Assembly: GCF_013201725.1 (NCBI RefSeq)
Contig: NZ_CP053835.1
Location: 62,001 to 126,000 of the forward strand
DNA length: 64,000 nucleotides
Direction of reading: 5' to 3'
From: Arcobacter defluvii
GTDB lineage: Bacteria; Campylobacterota; Campylobacteria; Campylobacterales; Arcobacteraceae
Part shown: positions 1-7,818 of the stretch, in pieces
How positions within the stretch are numbered: position 1 is the stretch's first letter
Layout: every line of letters starts with the position of its first letter
The notes under the pieces: model-generated
The model's database searches: none
Seen by the model: the letters and a program-made list of their open reading frames with translations, nothing else
Told to the model about the DNA's origin: nothing
Translations under genes and position numbers: made by a program

Positions 1-2
1 AA

Positions 3-686
3 GCAAGCGCAACTGACCAAGAAGTTATGGCTGCTCAAGAAGCTTGTGGAATGGATATGAAATTAATGTCACACTGTAGACAATGCAGGGCTGATGCAGT
101 TGGATTAATTGGTGAAGATAGAGGTGAAGAGTTCACTAAAGATTCATTTGTAAAAATGGATTGGGAAGAATTAACTAAAAAATATGATATCAATGCACGA
201 GCTGCAAAACATCAAGTTATAGAAAACTGGAGAGCTGCACTAGAAATTGCAAATGAAAAAATCAAAATTGCACAAGCTAGCAAAGAGCAATTAAGTTCAA
301 CAGGTGAGACTAAACTTGTAGCTGTTACAACTGCTGGTGAGGGAACTATCAACTTACACTTTGGTAATGCTAAAGAGTTCCTAATCTATGAAGCTGGAGA
401 CAAAGCTATCAAATTTGTAATGCATAGAAAAGTAGAAAATCCATATTGTAAAGGACCTGAAGATTGTGATGGTTCTTATCCAATTGAAGAGATTAAAAAC
501 ACACTAAAAGATGTTGATATTTTATTAACAGAAAAAATTGGTGGTTGTCCAATGGATGAATTAAAATCAATTAACTTGATTTGTGATGATTCTTATGCAC
601 TTCAACCGATTGAGAAATCAGTATTTGCAGCAGTTCAAAAATATTTCTATTCAGATACTGCAAAATCTGAAAAAGAGTTAGGGTAA
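3..686 (+). CDS. nifB: NifB, FeMo-cofactor biosynthesis protein (3' part)
   Basis: NifB is the radical-SAM enzyme that builds the NifB-co precursor of the nitrogenase FeMo cofactor. Only the last 227 codons are in the window; the reading frame is open to the left edge, so the SAM-binding CxxxCxxC region is missing. What is visible is the NifB segment with SHCRQCRADAVG followed by IGED, then a C-terminal NifX-like cofactor-binding domain (about the last 120 residues, with HFGNAKEF and NPYCKGPEDCDG). The 3' end runs into a hairpin plus T-run, so transcription of the upstream nif unit probably stops here. The identification is strong from these motifs and from nifV and nifQ downstream. Confidence 0.93.
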   Translation, partial: ASATDQEVMAAQEACGMDMKLMSHCRQCRADAVGLIGEDRGEEFTKDSFVKMDWEELTKKYDINARAAKHQVIENWRAALEIANEKIKIAQASKEQLSSTGETKLVAVTTAGEGTINLHFGNAKEFLIYEAGDKAIKFVMHRKVENPYCKGPEDCDGSYPIEEIKNTLKDVDILLTEKIGGCPMDELKSINLICDDSYALQPIEKSVFAAVQKYFYSDTAKSEKELG

Positions 687-699
687 AACCTAACTTTTT
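677..699 (+). terminator. Rho-independent terminator after nifB
   Basis: GTTAGG (677-682) and CCTAAC (689-694) form a 6-bp stem with a GTAAAA loop, followed directly by TTTTT (695-699). The nifB stop codon lies in the loop, and the next gene's ATG begins at the base after the T-run. Confidence 0.6.
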
Positions 700-990
700 A
701 TGTCAATGAAGAACAAACCTACAGTCATACTTTTAAAAGGAAATGGTCCAGTTTCTATAAATAATGAATTAATGGAATTAATCACAATAACTACCTCTCA
801 TGGATTTATTGGTTTTCCTCTAAAACAACTTCGTGCACAAAAAGTTGTTGTTTTAAATGATTATGACAAATTCTTAACAATTGAAAAAGAAATCACAACA
901 AAACCTTGCTGTTTCATATTTTCTTACGACGAATTACAATCAAAAGATTTTGACCTTATTAAATCAGAAAAGTTAGAAATTTTAAAATAA
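700..990 (+). CDS. small protein in nif cluster, function unknown
   Basis: A 96-residue protein that I do not recognise. It starts with a basic, hydrophobic strand (KPTVILLKGNGP), carries a Cys pair near residue 67 (TKPCCFIF) and is otherwise soluble-looking, with no signal peptide. It lies 13 bp after nifB and ends 67 bp before nifV. No Shine-Dalgarno sequence precedes the first ATG, which sits at the end of the nifB terminator T-run; a second ATG two codons in (706) has no better site. Expression may therefore depend on read-through or on its own start. Position between nifB and nifV suggests a nitrogen-fixation role, but that is inference. Confidence 0.6.
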   Translation: MSMKNKPTVILLKGNGPVSINNELMELITITTSHGFIGFPLKQLRAQKVVVLNDYDKFLTIEKEITTKPCCFIFSYDELQSKDFDLIKSEKLEILK

Positions 991-1008
991 TTTTTAACTC
1001 TTCTAGTT

Positions 1009-1025
1009 TTGGAATAGATTTTGCA
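1009..1025 (+). promoter_or_regulatory. sigma-54 (RpoN) promoter upstream of nifV
   Basis: TTGG (1009-1012), eight bases, then TTGCA (1021-1025) matches the -24/-12 promoter core with the required GG-N10-GC spacing (GG 1011-1012, GC 1023-1024). The predicted start is near 1036, giving a leader of about 22 nt with AAAGG (1046-1050) before the nifV ATG at 1058. Sigma-54 promoters are the classical NifA-activated class, so position and sequence agree. I did not find a clear TGT-N10-ACA NifA site upstream. Confidence 0.7.
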
Positions 1026-1057
1026 TGTATATTAGTATCGAAATTAAAGGTTAGTAT

Positions 1058-2173
1058 ATGTCAATAATTAATGATACAACTTTAAGAGATGGTGAACAAA
1101 CGCCATACGTAGCATTTAACACAAAAGAAAAGTTACAAATAGCACAACTTCTTTATGAAGCTGGAGCTGATGAACTAGAAGTTGGGATTCCTGCTATGGG
1201 TAAAAAAGAACAAGATGATTTAAAAGAGATTCTGGCACTTAATTTACCTATTCAAATAATGAGCTGGAATAGAGCTACATTGAGCGATTTGGATGAATCA
1301 TTGAAGTGTGGACTTAAAGCTGTGGATTTATCAATCCCTGTATCAGATATATTAATTGACGTGAAATTTAATGGCGATAAAAACAGGTTGTTAAAACAAC
1401 TTGAAAAAGTAGTTGTACAAGCTAAAAAAGAGAATCTATTTGTTTGTATTGGTGGAGAAGATTCAAGTAGAGCAAATCTAGATTTCCTAAAAGAGATTAT
1501 GACTTTAGGAAAAGAGCTAGGGGCAAATCGATTTAGATATTGCGATACTGTTGGTATTTTAACACCAAACACGACATACGAAAACATAAAAAATTTAAGT
1601 TCTGCTAATTTATTAGACATCGAAATGCATACACATAATGACTTTGGGATGGGGACTGCAAATGCCATAGCTGGTTATGAAGCAGGAGCTATCAGCGCGA
1701 ATACCACTGTTATTGGCATAGGCGAAAGAGCTGGTAATGCGTCATTTGAACAAGTTTTAATGTCACTTGTTCGATTACTTGGAGTGAAAAAAGAGATTAA
1801 TTCAAACGCTCTAAAATCTTTGATAAAAACAGTAAGTAGCGCATCAAATAGAAGAGTTGATGCTAATTTACCAATTATCGGAAAAAATATATTCTGTCAT
1901 GAATCTGGAATTCATGTAAATGGTATGATGAAATCAAAAGCTGCATATGAACCTTTTAATCCAGATGAAGTTGGATTAAAAAGAGAGTTTCCTATAGGAA
2001 AACACTCAGGAAGTTCTACTTTGGTTTATCATCTACAATCATTAGGCATTGAGCCTAATATGGAAATCGTACAAAAAATACTTCCAAAAGTTCGAGAAAT
2101 TGTAACTAATAGAAAAAAAGTATTAAGTACAAAAGAATTAAAAGAGTTATACCTATGTTCATTGGATATTTGA
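1058..2173 (+). CDS. nifV: homocitrate synthase NifV
   Basis: NifV condenses acetyl-CoA with 2-oxoglutarate to make homocitrate, the organic ligand of FeMo-co. The 371-residue protein begins with the DRE-TIM metallolyase signature NDTTLRDGEQTP (about residues 5-16). It carries the second signature HTHNDFGMGTANA near residue 190 and the conserved HESGIHV near residue 280. Length is normal for NifV, and nif neighbours favour NifV over the related 2-isopropylmalate synthase. It has its own sigma-54-type promoter and good ribosome site. Its last 19 bases overlap the start of the next gene, implying translational coupling. Confidence 0.93.
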   Translation: MSIINDTTLRDGEQTPYVAFNTKEKLQIAQLLYEAGADELEVGIPAMGKKEQDDLKEILALNLPIQIMSWNRATLSDLDESLKCGLKAVDLSIPVSDILIDVKFNGDKNRLLKQLEKVVVQAKKENLFVCIGGEDSSRANLDFLKEIMTLGKELGANRFRYCDTVGILTPNTTYENIKNLSSANLLDIEMHTHNDFGMGTANAIAGYEAGAISANTTVIGIGERAGNASFEQVLMSLVRLLGVKKEINSNALKSLIKTVSSASNRRVDANLPIIGKNIFCHESGIHVNGMMKSKAAYEPFNPDEVGLKREFPIGKHSGSSTLVYHLQSLGIEPNMEIVQKILPKVREIVTNRKKVLSTKELKELYLCSLDI

Positions 2174-2961
2174 AAAGTGATTTTGAAGAGAATTTAGAAG
2201 AGTTATTTACTCAAAATCCTCTTTTAGACATATCGTTGTTAAAACAAACATATACAGTTTTTCCTGAATACTGCTTTGCTGCTTATGAAAAAGCAGAAAT
2301 TGTTGGGATATTAAGTGCTTATGTTTTTGAAAAGTATGTTTATGTAAATGTATTTGAAGTTCTAGAAAAATATGAAGATGTATTTACTAGATTGATTTCA
2401 CTTTTATTAAAAAATATACCAAATGAAAATGTTGTTCTCTTAGTTGAAAATAAAAAATGTATAAAATTAATTGAATTAGGTTTTAAAGAGTTTTGTAATT
2501 TCTCAAGAATGACTCATTCTGGTGAGGCAGTTGCTTTTAATTTTTCAAATTCAACTGCAAAACAAGTAAGTGGTGAGTTTTATGACGAAGTTTCAAAAAG
2601 AATTGATAAAAAAGTTTTTCATCAAAATAGAGAAGATTACATAAAAAAAGATTGTCTTTTCTCAAATTCTTTAAAACTTTCTACAATGCATGGATTTTTA
2701 CACTCTTATGTTGTAAATAAAAGATTTATCAAAATCTCTCCATGGCTTATGGATAGTGAAGCTTTTATTGATGCAGAAAAACTTCTTCGAGGAGTTTTAT
2801 ATTATAGAGGATTAAAAAAAATTTATGCCTATGCACCATCAAATGAAAAAGAGATTATTGAACTTTATCAAAGCTATAAGTTTAAAATCGATGGAGATTT
2901 TAAACTTATGTATTTGACTGAATTGCCAGATATAAAACTTGAAAACCTATATGGATTATAA
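2155..2961 (+). CDS. GNAT-like acetyltransferase in nif operon
   Basis: A 268-residue soluble protein whose start overlaps the end of nifV by 19 bases in another frame. The pattern of strands and helices, with a terminal segment (GLKKIYAYAPSNEKEIIELYQSYKF) typical of the last part of a GNAT domain, suggests an acetyltransferase fold, possibly duplicated. The usual acetyl-CoA loop (Q/RxxGxG/A) is not clear, so catalytic activity is uncertain. It is tightly packed between nifV and a small DUF683-type gene, so co-transcription with nifV is very likely. The substrate is unknown. Confidence 0.55.
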   Translation: MFIGYLKSDFEENLEELFTQNPLLDISLLKQTYTVFPEYCFAAYEKAEIVGILSAYVFEKYVYVNVFEVLEKYEDVFTRLISLLLKNIPNENVVLLVENKKCIKLIELGFKEFCNFSRMTHSGEAVAFNFSNSTAKQVSGEFYDEVSKRIDKKVFHQNREDYIKKDCLFSNSLKLSTMHGFLHSYVVNKRFIKISPWLMDSEAFIDAEKLLRGVLYYRGLKKIYAYAPSNEKEIIELYQSYKFKIDGDFKLMYLTELPDIKLENLYGL

Positions 2962-2970
2962 GGAGATAAA

Positions 2971-3180
2971 ATGGAACCAACTCACGAAGAGCAAAAAGAA
3001 CTAAAGAAAGAGTTAGCAAAATACAAAAGAAAAGTGGTTGAACTTGCTGGTGAAGTACATGATATTGTTGAAGATAGAATCTGGACAGATTATGTGAATT
3101 TACCTAAATTAAGTGAAGAGATAAACCTTGCTATGAAAGAGGTCCTTGATTTTCAAGAACTACATCCATATTTAAAATAA
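2971..3180 (+). CDS. CCE_0567/DUF683-type small nif-associated protein
   Basis: A 69-residue, highly charged, helical protein. The N-terminal half is a probable coiled-coil helix rich in Lys and Glu, followed by a segment resembling the family in which ELAGEVHDIVED precedes a W-containing turn and a second helix. Members of this small family are regularly encoded in nif clusters of many phyla; metal binding has been proposed for one cyanobacterial member. A strong AAGGAG ribosome site lies 7 bp upstream. Family assignment is by eye and the molecular role is not established. Confidence 0.65.
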   Translation: MEPTHEEQKELKKELAKYKRKVVELAGEVHDIVEDRIWTDYVNLPKLSEEINLAMKEVLDFQELHPYLK

Positions 3181-3190
3181 GTAGTATACC

Positions 3191-3433
3191 ATGGAAAAAT
3201 TAGAAGATAAAGTCATTTGTGAGTGCGGTGAAAAAACTGTTGCCCAAGCTATAGAAATCTTCAAACATACTGATTTGCCATATAAAAAAGCAAAAAAACT
3301 CGTAACAGGTTGTAATCAAACCTGTTGTAGAAGACCTTTAATGGCATTGTTTAATATGGTTGAATTTGGTGAAATCGACTATGAAGAGATAGCTTTTTTA
3401 ATTGATGCAAAAAATGATAGGTTAAAGGATTAA
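3191..3433 (+). CDS. BFD-like cysteine-rich protein
   Basis: An 80-residue protein with Cys at the N-terminus (VICECGE, residues 9 and 11) and a second cluster in the middle (TGCNQTCCRRP, about residues 40-48). Spacing and length resemble the BFD-type [2Fe-2S]-binding fold found in bacterioferritin-associated ferredoxin and in the C-terminus of NifU-like proteins. In a nif operon it could act in iron-sulfur or electron delivery. It lies 10 bp from the preceding gene and 3 bp from the LRR gene. Cluster binding is inferred from the Cys pattern only. Confidence 0.5.
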   Translation: MEKLEDKVICECGEKTVAQAIEIFKHTDLPYKKAKKLVTGCNQTCCRRPLMALFNMVEFGEIDYEEIAFLIDAKNDRLKD

Positions 3434-3436
3434 GCT

Positions 3437-4435
3437 ATGGGAAGTGATATTGAAAACTTCGTTAAATGGATTAGAGCAAATGATTTAACTCCAATAATGT
3501 CAACGCATAGTGATGATTTGGAGTTTTTAACACATCTTGATTTATCAAAAAGAAATCTTAAAGATTTACCTGAATCTATAGGCGTTTTAAAAAATCTTAA
3601 TGTTTTAAAACTATCAAATAATAGAATCAGAAAACTTCCAAAAGCAATTGGAGAGTTAAAAAAACTTAGAAATTTACAATGTGAAAATAATTTGATTGAA
3701 GAACTTCCTGAAACTATAGGTGATTTAGAAAATCTAATGATTTTAAATCTAAATGTAAACAGAATAAAAGTTTTACCAAAAGGATTTTATAAACTAGATT
3801 CACTCACAAGATTGACTCTTGCTTCAAACAGAATTGAAAGATTAGATTCAGAGTTTAAAAACTTATCAAAGCTTTTATATTTATCTTTAGAAACAAATGA
3901 ATTAGAAGAGTTGCCTGTTGATATCTTTGAATTGATGAAACAACTTTATTATTTAGATTTATCTTTTAATCATCTTAATTATTTACCATCTTCTTTATCA
4001 AAAATTAAAGAGTTAGAAACTTTACTTTTAGAAGGGAACACTATAAAAGAATTGCCATCTTTAGAGAGTCATGATATGCTTTTGAAACTTGATTTAAGTG
4101 ATAATAATTTAGAAAGTTTAGATTTTGATATTAGTAAATTAGAAGATTTGAAAATTCTTAGACTTGATAATAATCTTTTAACATCAATTCCTAATGAAAT
4201 TTGTAATTTACAAAATCTTATGAGTTTAAGTGTTAGTTCAAATAAACTAAAAATTCTTCCTGAAAATATAGGAAATATCAATACTCTTCATGAGCTGGAT
4301 GTGGAAGATAATGAGCTTGAAACTTTACCAAAATCAATAGAAGAGTTAGAAAATCTAAAAGAGTTGTATATAGATAATAACAAAAATCTTAAGAAACCAG
4401 AAAAATTAGAATTAGAATTTTGTGATGTCAAGTAG
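3437..4435 (+). CDS. leucine-rich repeat protein in nif operon
   Basis: A 332-residue protein built almost wholly of about a dozen 23-residue leucine-rich repeats (LxxLxxLxLxxNxIxxLPxxI) from about residue 28 to 325, with a short N-terminal cap. There is no signal peptide, so it should be cytoplasmic. LRR solenoids usually bind other proteins, so a scaffold or partner-recognition role in nitrogen fixation is plausible but unproven. It is packed between the BFD-like gene and nifQ (9 bp gap), so it belongs to the nifV transcription unit. Confidence 0.8.
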   Translation: MGSDIENFVKWIRANDLTPIMSTHSDDLEFLTHLDLSKRNLKDLPESIGVLKNLNVLKLSNNRIRKLPKAIGELKKLRNLQCENNLIEELPETIGDLENLMILNLNVNRIKVLPKGFYKLDSLTRLTLASNRIERLDSEFKNLSKLLYLSLETNELEELPVDIFELMKQLYYLDLSFNHLNYLPSSLSKIKELETLLLEGNTIKELPSLESHDMLLKLDLSDNNLESLDFDISKLEDLKILRLDNNLLTSIPNEICNLQNLMSLSVSSNKLKILPENIGNINTLHELDVEDNELETLPKSIEELENLKELYIDNNKNLKKPEKLELEFCDVK

Positions 4436-4444
4436 GAGAAGAAG

Positions 4445-4888
4445 ATGAGAGATTTAGTATTAATGGAAAAACAAATTTTACAATTGTTACAATTTCATGC
4501 AAATGATGATTATGCAAAAGATGAACTAGCTCCATTAATTGCTAAAACATCTTTAGAATTAGGACATTTGTATTCAGATTTGGGATTAGCAAGCAGAAAA
4601 GAGATGGGAGAACTTATGTCAAAAAATTTCACATCTTTAGCAAATTTAAAACCAGAAGATATTAGATGGAAAAAATATTTATATGATTGTATTGGTAAAA
4701 CAGCACCTGCATGTGCCACTTGTGGAGATATTTCAAACTGTTTTAACTGCACTTTAAATCCAGAAAAAAAAGAGAATAAAGAAATCCTTTTACCTCAGAG
4801 ATTTGTCTCGGGTAATAAGGATTTAGTTATTTTAGTCTCTTTTGAGGTAACTATTATCTTAATGTCTTTTTTTCTAATTTATGAGTGA
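4445..4888 (+). CDS. nifQ: NifQ-like molybdenum donor protein
   Basis: NifQ carries a Mo-Fe-S cluster and donates molybdenum to FeMo-co assembly. The diagnostic block is present at residues 72-102: DIRWKKYLYDC, then C90-x2-C93-x5-C99. In the classical motif the first Cys is four residues upstream of the CxxC; here the nearest upstream Cys (C82) is seven residues away, and there is an extra C102. At 147 residues the protein is shorter than most NifQ. The last ~26 residues are an unexpected hydrophobic run encoded over a set of inverted repeats, so the 3' end may be decayed or read through a structured element. It is the last gene of the nif unit and converges on the chemoreceptor gene. Confidence 0.82.
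   Translation: MRDLVLMEKQILQLLQFHANDDYAKDELAPLIAKTSLELGHLYSDLGLASRKEMGELMSKNFTSLANLKPEDIRWKKYLYDCIGKTAPACATCGDISNCFNCTLNPEKKENKEILLPQRFVSGNKDLVILVSFEVTIILMSFFLIYE
4790..4850. repeat. inverted repeat in nifQ 3' end
   Basis: TTACCTCA (4790-4797) and TGAGGTAA (4843-4850) are perfect inverted arms enclosing 45 bp. The enclosed sequence contains two smaller arms, GAGA/TCTC just inside the left arm and AATAA/TTATT near 4814-4831. The transcript could fold as a multi-branch element ahead of the T-rich stretch at 4864-4871. It may be a terminator-like 3' end of the nif unit; function is inferred. Confidence 0.45.
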
Positions 4889-4890
4889 AA

Positions 4891-6153
4891 TTATAAGTTA
4901 TCTTTAGGATGTACAGAATCTTTCCCAACAAATGCTTTTTCATTTGCATTTGCAACAATTAATTTTGATATTTTATCTGTAACAAGAGTTGCTTCATAAG
5001 ATTCATTTGCAATTGTTGCATTTAATTGAGTTTGTCTATCTAAAAGATTTATTGAATCATTTATTTGCTCAATTCCTAATAATTGTTCTTTTGATGCATT
5101 CTGAATATCATTAATTATACTTGTTGTTGAAGAAATATTTTCACTTAATTCTTTATAACCTTCTATCATATTATTAGCAATATTTTTTCCATTATTAGCT
5201 TTTAGTGTAGCATTTTCAACTATTTTTTTAATCTCTTTAGCTGCATCAGCGCTTCTATTTGCCAAATTTCTTACTTCTTGTGCAACAACTGCAAATCCTT
5301 TTCCTGCTTCACCTGCTGTTGCTGCTTCAACAGCAGCATTTAGTGAAAGAATATTTGTTTGAAAAGCTATTTGATCAATTACAGTTATTGCTTCATTTAT
5401 TGAATTAACTTCAGTATTTATCTCTTCCATAGCAATTGTCGTTTTATTTGCTAATGCTTCACCATTATTTGAAACAAGAATTAACTCTTTTGATAATTCT
5501 GTCATTTTAGATATTTTATCAGTTGTATTTCTTATATTGCTTGTAATCTCTTCTAATGCAGCAGCAGATTCTTCTAATGATGCTGCTGTTTGATTTGAGC
5601 TTTTATTTAGCTTATCAATATTTTCAAGTAAGATTTCTGATTTTATATCTAAAGTTAAACCATTAGATTTATTTTCAATTAACATAGTAGTAATTGTTTT
5701 TCTTAAATCATTTACTCCATCAACAAGCATTTTAAATTCACCTTGAAGATGTGGCATTTCGATTTTTTTTACGTAATTATGATTTGAGTAATCTTTTAGT
5801 GTTTGAAGAATAGTTTCTATTATAACTCGTAGATTTTCTACTAAAGTGTTATATGTGTTTGATATATAGTTTAATTTTTCATTTGATGTTTCTACATGAT
5901 GAATTTCATCATCAATGTTTCCATCTGCTAATTTCTCAGATATCAGCATTATTTCGCCAAATACTTTTAACTCTTCTTCATTTTTTAATTTTAAAGAGTT
6001 ATTTATTTTTTCTATTTTATTCTTTATTTGTTCGTTAAATCCTGTACAAGTACCAGTTATTTCAGGTAGAGAGTTGATTTTATTATTTATAAATAAATCA
6101 ATGTTATCAAGAGCTTCTAATATGTCAATATTGCCTTTATTTGAAAAAATCAT
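4891..6153 (-). CDS. soluble methyl-accepting chemotaxis protein (CetA-like)
   Basis: A 420-residue chemoreceptor. A HAMP-like segment (about residues 65-115) is followed by a long coiled coil with the conserved signalling hairpin at residues 260-300 ([20 protein letters not shown], then [15 protein letters not shown]), which contacts CheA and CheW. No transmembrane segment or periplasmic domain is visible, so it should be cytoplasmic. The PAS protein just upstream (8-bp gap, same strand) is the likely sensory partner, as in the bipartite CetA/CetB energy-taxis system of Campylobacter, although classical CetA is membrane-anchored. An energy or redox-taxis role is inferred from that pairing. 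Confidence 0.88.
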   Translation of the reverse strand: MIFSNKGNIDILEALDNIDLFINNKINSLPEITGTCTGFNEQIKNKIEKINNSLKLKNEEELKVFGEIMLISEKLADGNIDDEIHHVETSNEKLNYISNTYNTLVENLRVIIETILQTLKDYSNHNYVKKIEMPHLQGEFKMLVDGVNDLRKTITTMLIENKSNGLTLDIKSEILLENIDKLNKSSNQTAASLEESAAALEEITSNIRNTTDKISKMTELSKELILVSNNGEALANKTTIAMEEINTEVNSINEAITVIDQIAFQTNILSLNAAVEAATAGEAGKGFAVVAQEVRNLANRSADAAKEIKKIVENATLKANNGKNIANNMIEGYKELSENISSTTSIINDIQNASKEQLLGIEQINDSINLLDRQTQLNATIANESYEATLVTDKISKLIVANANEKAFVGKDSVHPKDNL

Positions 6154-6161
6154 AAAGCTCC

Positions 6162-6554
6162 TTATTTCATTGTTCTATAAAGCATTTCGGCTTTTTGTAT
6201 TTCTTCTTTTGTAGGTTTTACTCTAACAGAAATGTAACGAATCTCCCCATTTCTAGTTTTTGATGGATACGCAGTTGCATTTACCCAATAATATCCACCA
6301 TTTTTTGTACTATTTTTAACTATTCCATTCCAAATCTTACCTGCTTTTACTGTTTTCCATAAATCTTCAAAAGCAGCTTTTGGCATATCTTGATGTCTTA
6401 CCATACTATGAGGATTTCCAATTAATTCTTCTTTTGTGTAGCCTGCAATTATGCAAAAGTCACTGTTTGCATAAGTTATTATCCCTTTTTCATTTGTTTC
6501 AGAAACAATCATCGTTTTTTTATTTAGTTCAATTTCTCTATTTTTCAAATGCAT
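6162..6554 (-). CDS. PAS domain protein (CetB/Aer-type sensor)
   Basis: A 130-residue single PAS domain. It shows the Aer/CetB-like order: [17 protein letters not shown], then [21 protein letters not shown], then W-x-G-x-V-K-N and the [10 protein letters not shown] strand. PAS domains of this subgroup often bind FAD and sense redox state. The gene lies immediately upstream of a soluble chemoreceptor and is surely co-transcribed with it, suggesting that the PAS protein passes a redox or energy signal to the receptor. Flavin binding is not shown by the sequence alone. Confidence 0.87.
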   Translation of the reverse strand: MHLKNREIELNKKTMIVSETNEKGIITYANSDFCIIAGYTKEELIGNPHSMVRHQDMPKAAFEDLWKTVKAGKIWNGIVKNSTKNGGYYWVNATAYPSKTRNGEIRYISVRVKPTKEEIQKAEMLYRTMK

Positions 6555-6773
6555 CTCTCTTTTTTAACAGTTAAATTTTATTAGTGATTTTAATATTTTT
6601 CCCTTAAAAAATGATAAATATTTATTTTTAATAATATTTGATAAAAATTATTAATATATATAAAATCAATGAATGAAGGTTCATATAGGTGATTATATCT
6701 ATGATGTGTATTTTTCTTAAATAATAAAATAATCTTTTTGTGTAAAGCTAATTTATAATAAAAATTTATATCA

Positions 6774-7670
6774 CTAAAATAGAAATTCTTTATATAAATC
6801 TTTATTTTTTGAGAAGATTTTATAAGTAACATTTTTATATTCAAATTCTAAATAATTTGCATGAAGCCATAAACGATTTGATTTTGTTACAGTAAATCTA
6901 TCTTCTTCACTCAAAGTTTTATTTAGATAGTTTTCTGCATTTTCATCATCAACTCCATAAATTGGGTCACCTAAAATCGTATGACCAATTGAGTGAAGAT
7001 GAACTCTAATTTGATGTTGTCTTCCAGTTAGTGGTAAAGCTTCAATTAGTGTTAAATCTTTTTCTTTATTATATTTGATAGGTTTTATAATTGTTATTGA
7101 TTCTTTGCCTTTATCACAAACCATCATTCTAACCCCAATAGCTTTTCCTTCTCTATCAAGTCCTTTATTAATTGTTATCTCTTCTTTTAATTCACCTTGA
7201 ACAATTGCTAAATAAGATTTATGATATTTTTTCTCTTGAAACATCTCTTTTAAATCAATCTCACTTTGTTTATTTTTTCCTACAATTACAAGCCCAGATG
7301 TTTCTGCATCAATTCTATGTATTAAATTTGCATTTTCTCCAAAATGGTAACGAATTTCATCAAGTAAAGAGTAAGGAGTATTTTTTGAAATAGGATGAAC
7401 CATAAGATTTGTAGGTTTATCAAATATGGCAAAATCTTTGAACTCTAAAAGAGGCTTTAATCCTTTTGTCATTCCCTCAAAAACAGCAATATAGATATAA
7501 TCAGTAGGTATAACGTCTCCTGTATTTATTGTATTCATATTTTCATCAAAAATTCTTCCTTTTGATGTTAGTCTTTGCCCTACTTTTGGGTCTAATCCTA
7601 AATTCTGAATTAAAAATATTTGTATTTTTTTATCTTTAATTGCTTTATGTTTTCTTAATGTAAATGGCAA
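6774..7670 (-). CDS. RluA-family RNA pseudouridine synthase
   Basis: A 298-residue enzyme converting uridine to pseudouridine in rRNA or tRNA. It has a short N-terminal S4-like part (about residues 10-60, with VGQRLTSKGRIFDENM). The catalytic domain follows, with the RluA signature LIHRIDAETSGLVIVG, whose Asp is the catalytic residue, and the conserved LTGRQHQIRVHL and GDPIYG segments. It is monocistronic and divergent from purB across about 150 AT-rich bases. Motifs place it in RluA/RluD, but the modified position cannot be told. Confidence 0.9.
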   Translation of the reverse strand: MPFTLRKHKAIKDKKIQIFLIQNLGLDPKVGQRLTSKGRIFDENMNTINTGDVIPTDYIYIAVFEGMTKGLKPLLEFKDFAIFDKPTNLMVHPISKNTPYSLLDEIRYHFGENANLIHRIDAETSGLVIVGKNKQSEIDLKEMFQEKKYHKSYLAIVQGELKEEITINKGLDREGKAIGVRMMVCDKGKESITIIKPIKYNKEKDLTLIEALPLTGRQHQIRVHLHSIGHTILGDPIYGVDDENAENYLNKTLSEEDRFTVTKSNRLWLHANYLEFEYKNVTYKIFSKNKDLYKEFLF

Positions 7671-7818
7671 ATTTTTTTCCTATGTTTTTTTTCAAATTCT
7701 ATTATTTTTTATTAGATTTTTTAATTTTAGATTTTGTCTTTTTAGATACAATATCATACTAAAATTAATGAAAATTTTTAATAAAATTTATAGAAAATAT
7801 GATTACAAGGGACATTAG

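Noticed and set aside
1252-1668. 138-residue frame opposite nifV
   Set aside because: Antisense shadow of a gene with clear catalytic motifs; no start context.
6590-6844. 84-residue open frame on the minus strand between the PAS gene and the RluA-type gene
   Set aside because: Low-complexity, Lys/Ile/Tyr/Asn-rich translation of AT-rich intergenic DNA overlapping the end of the RluA-type gene; no ribosome site or family likeness.
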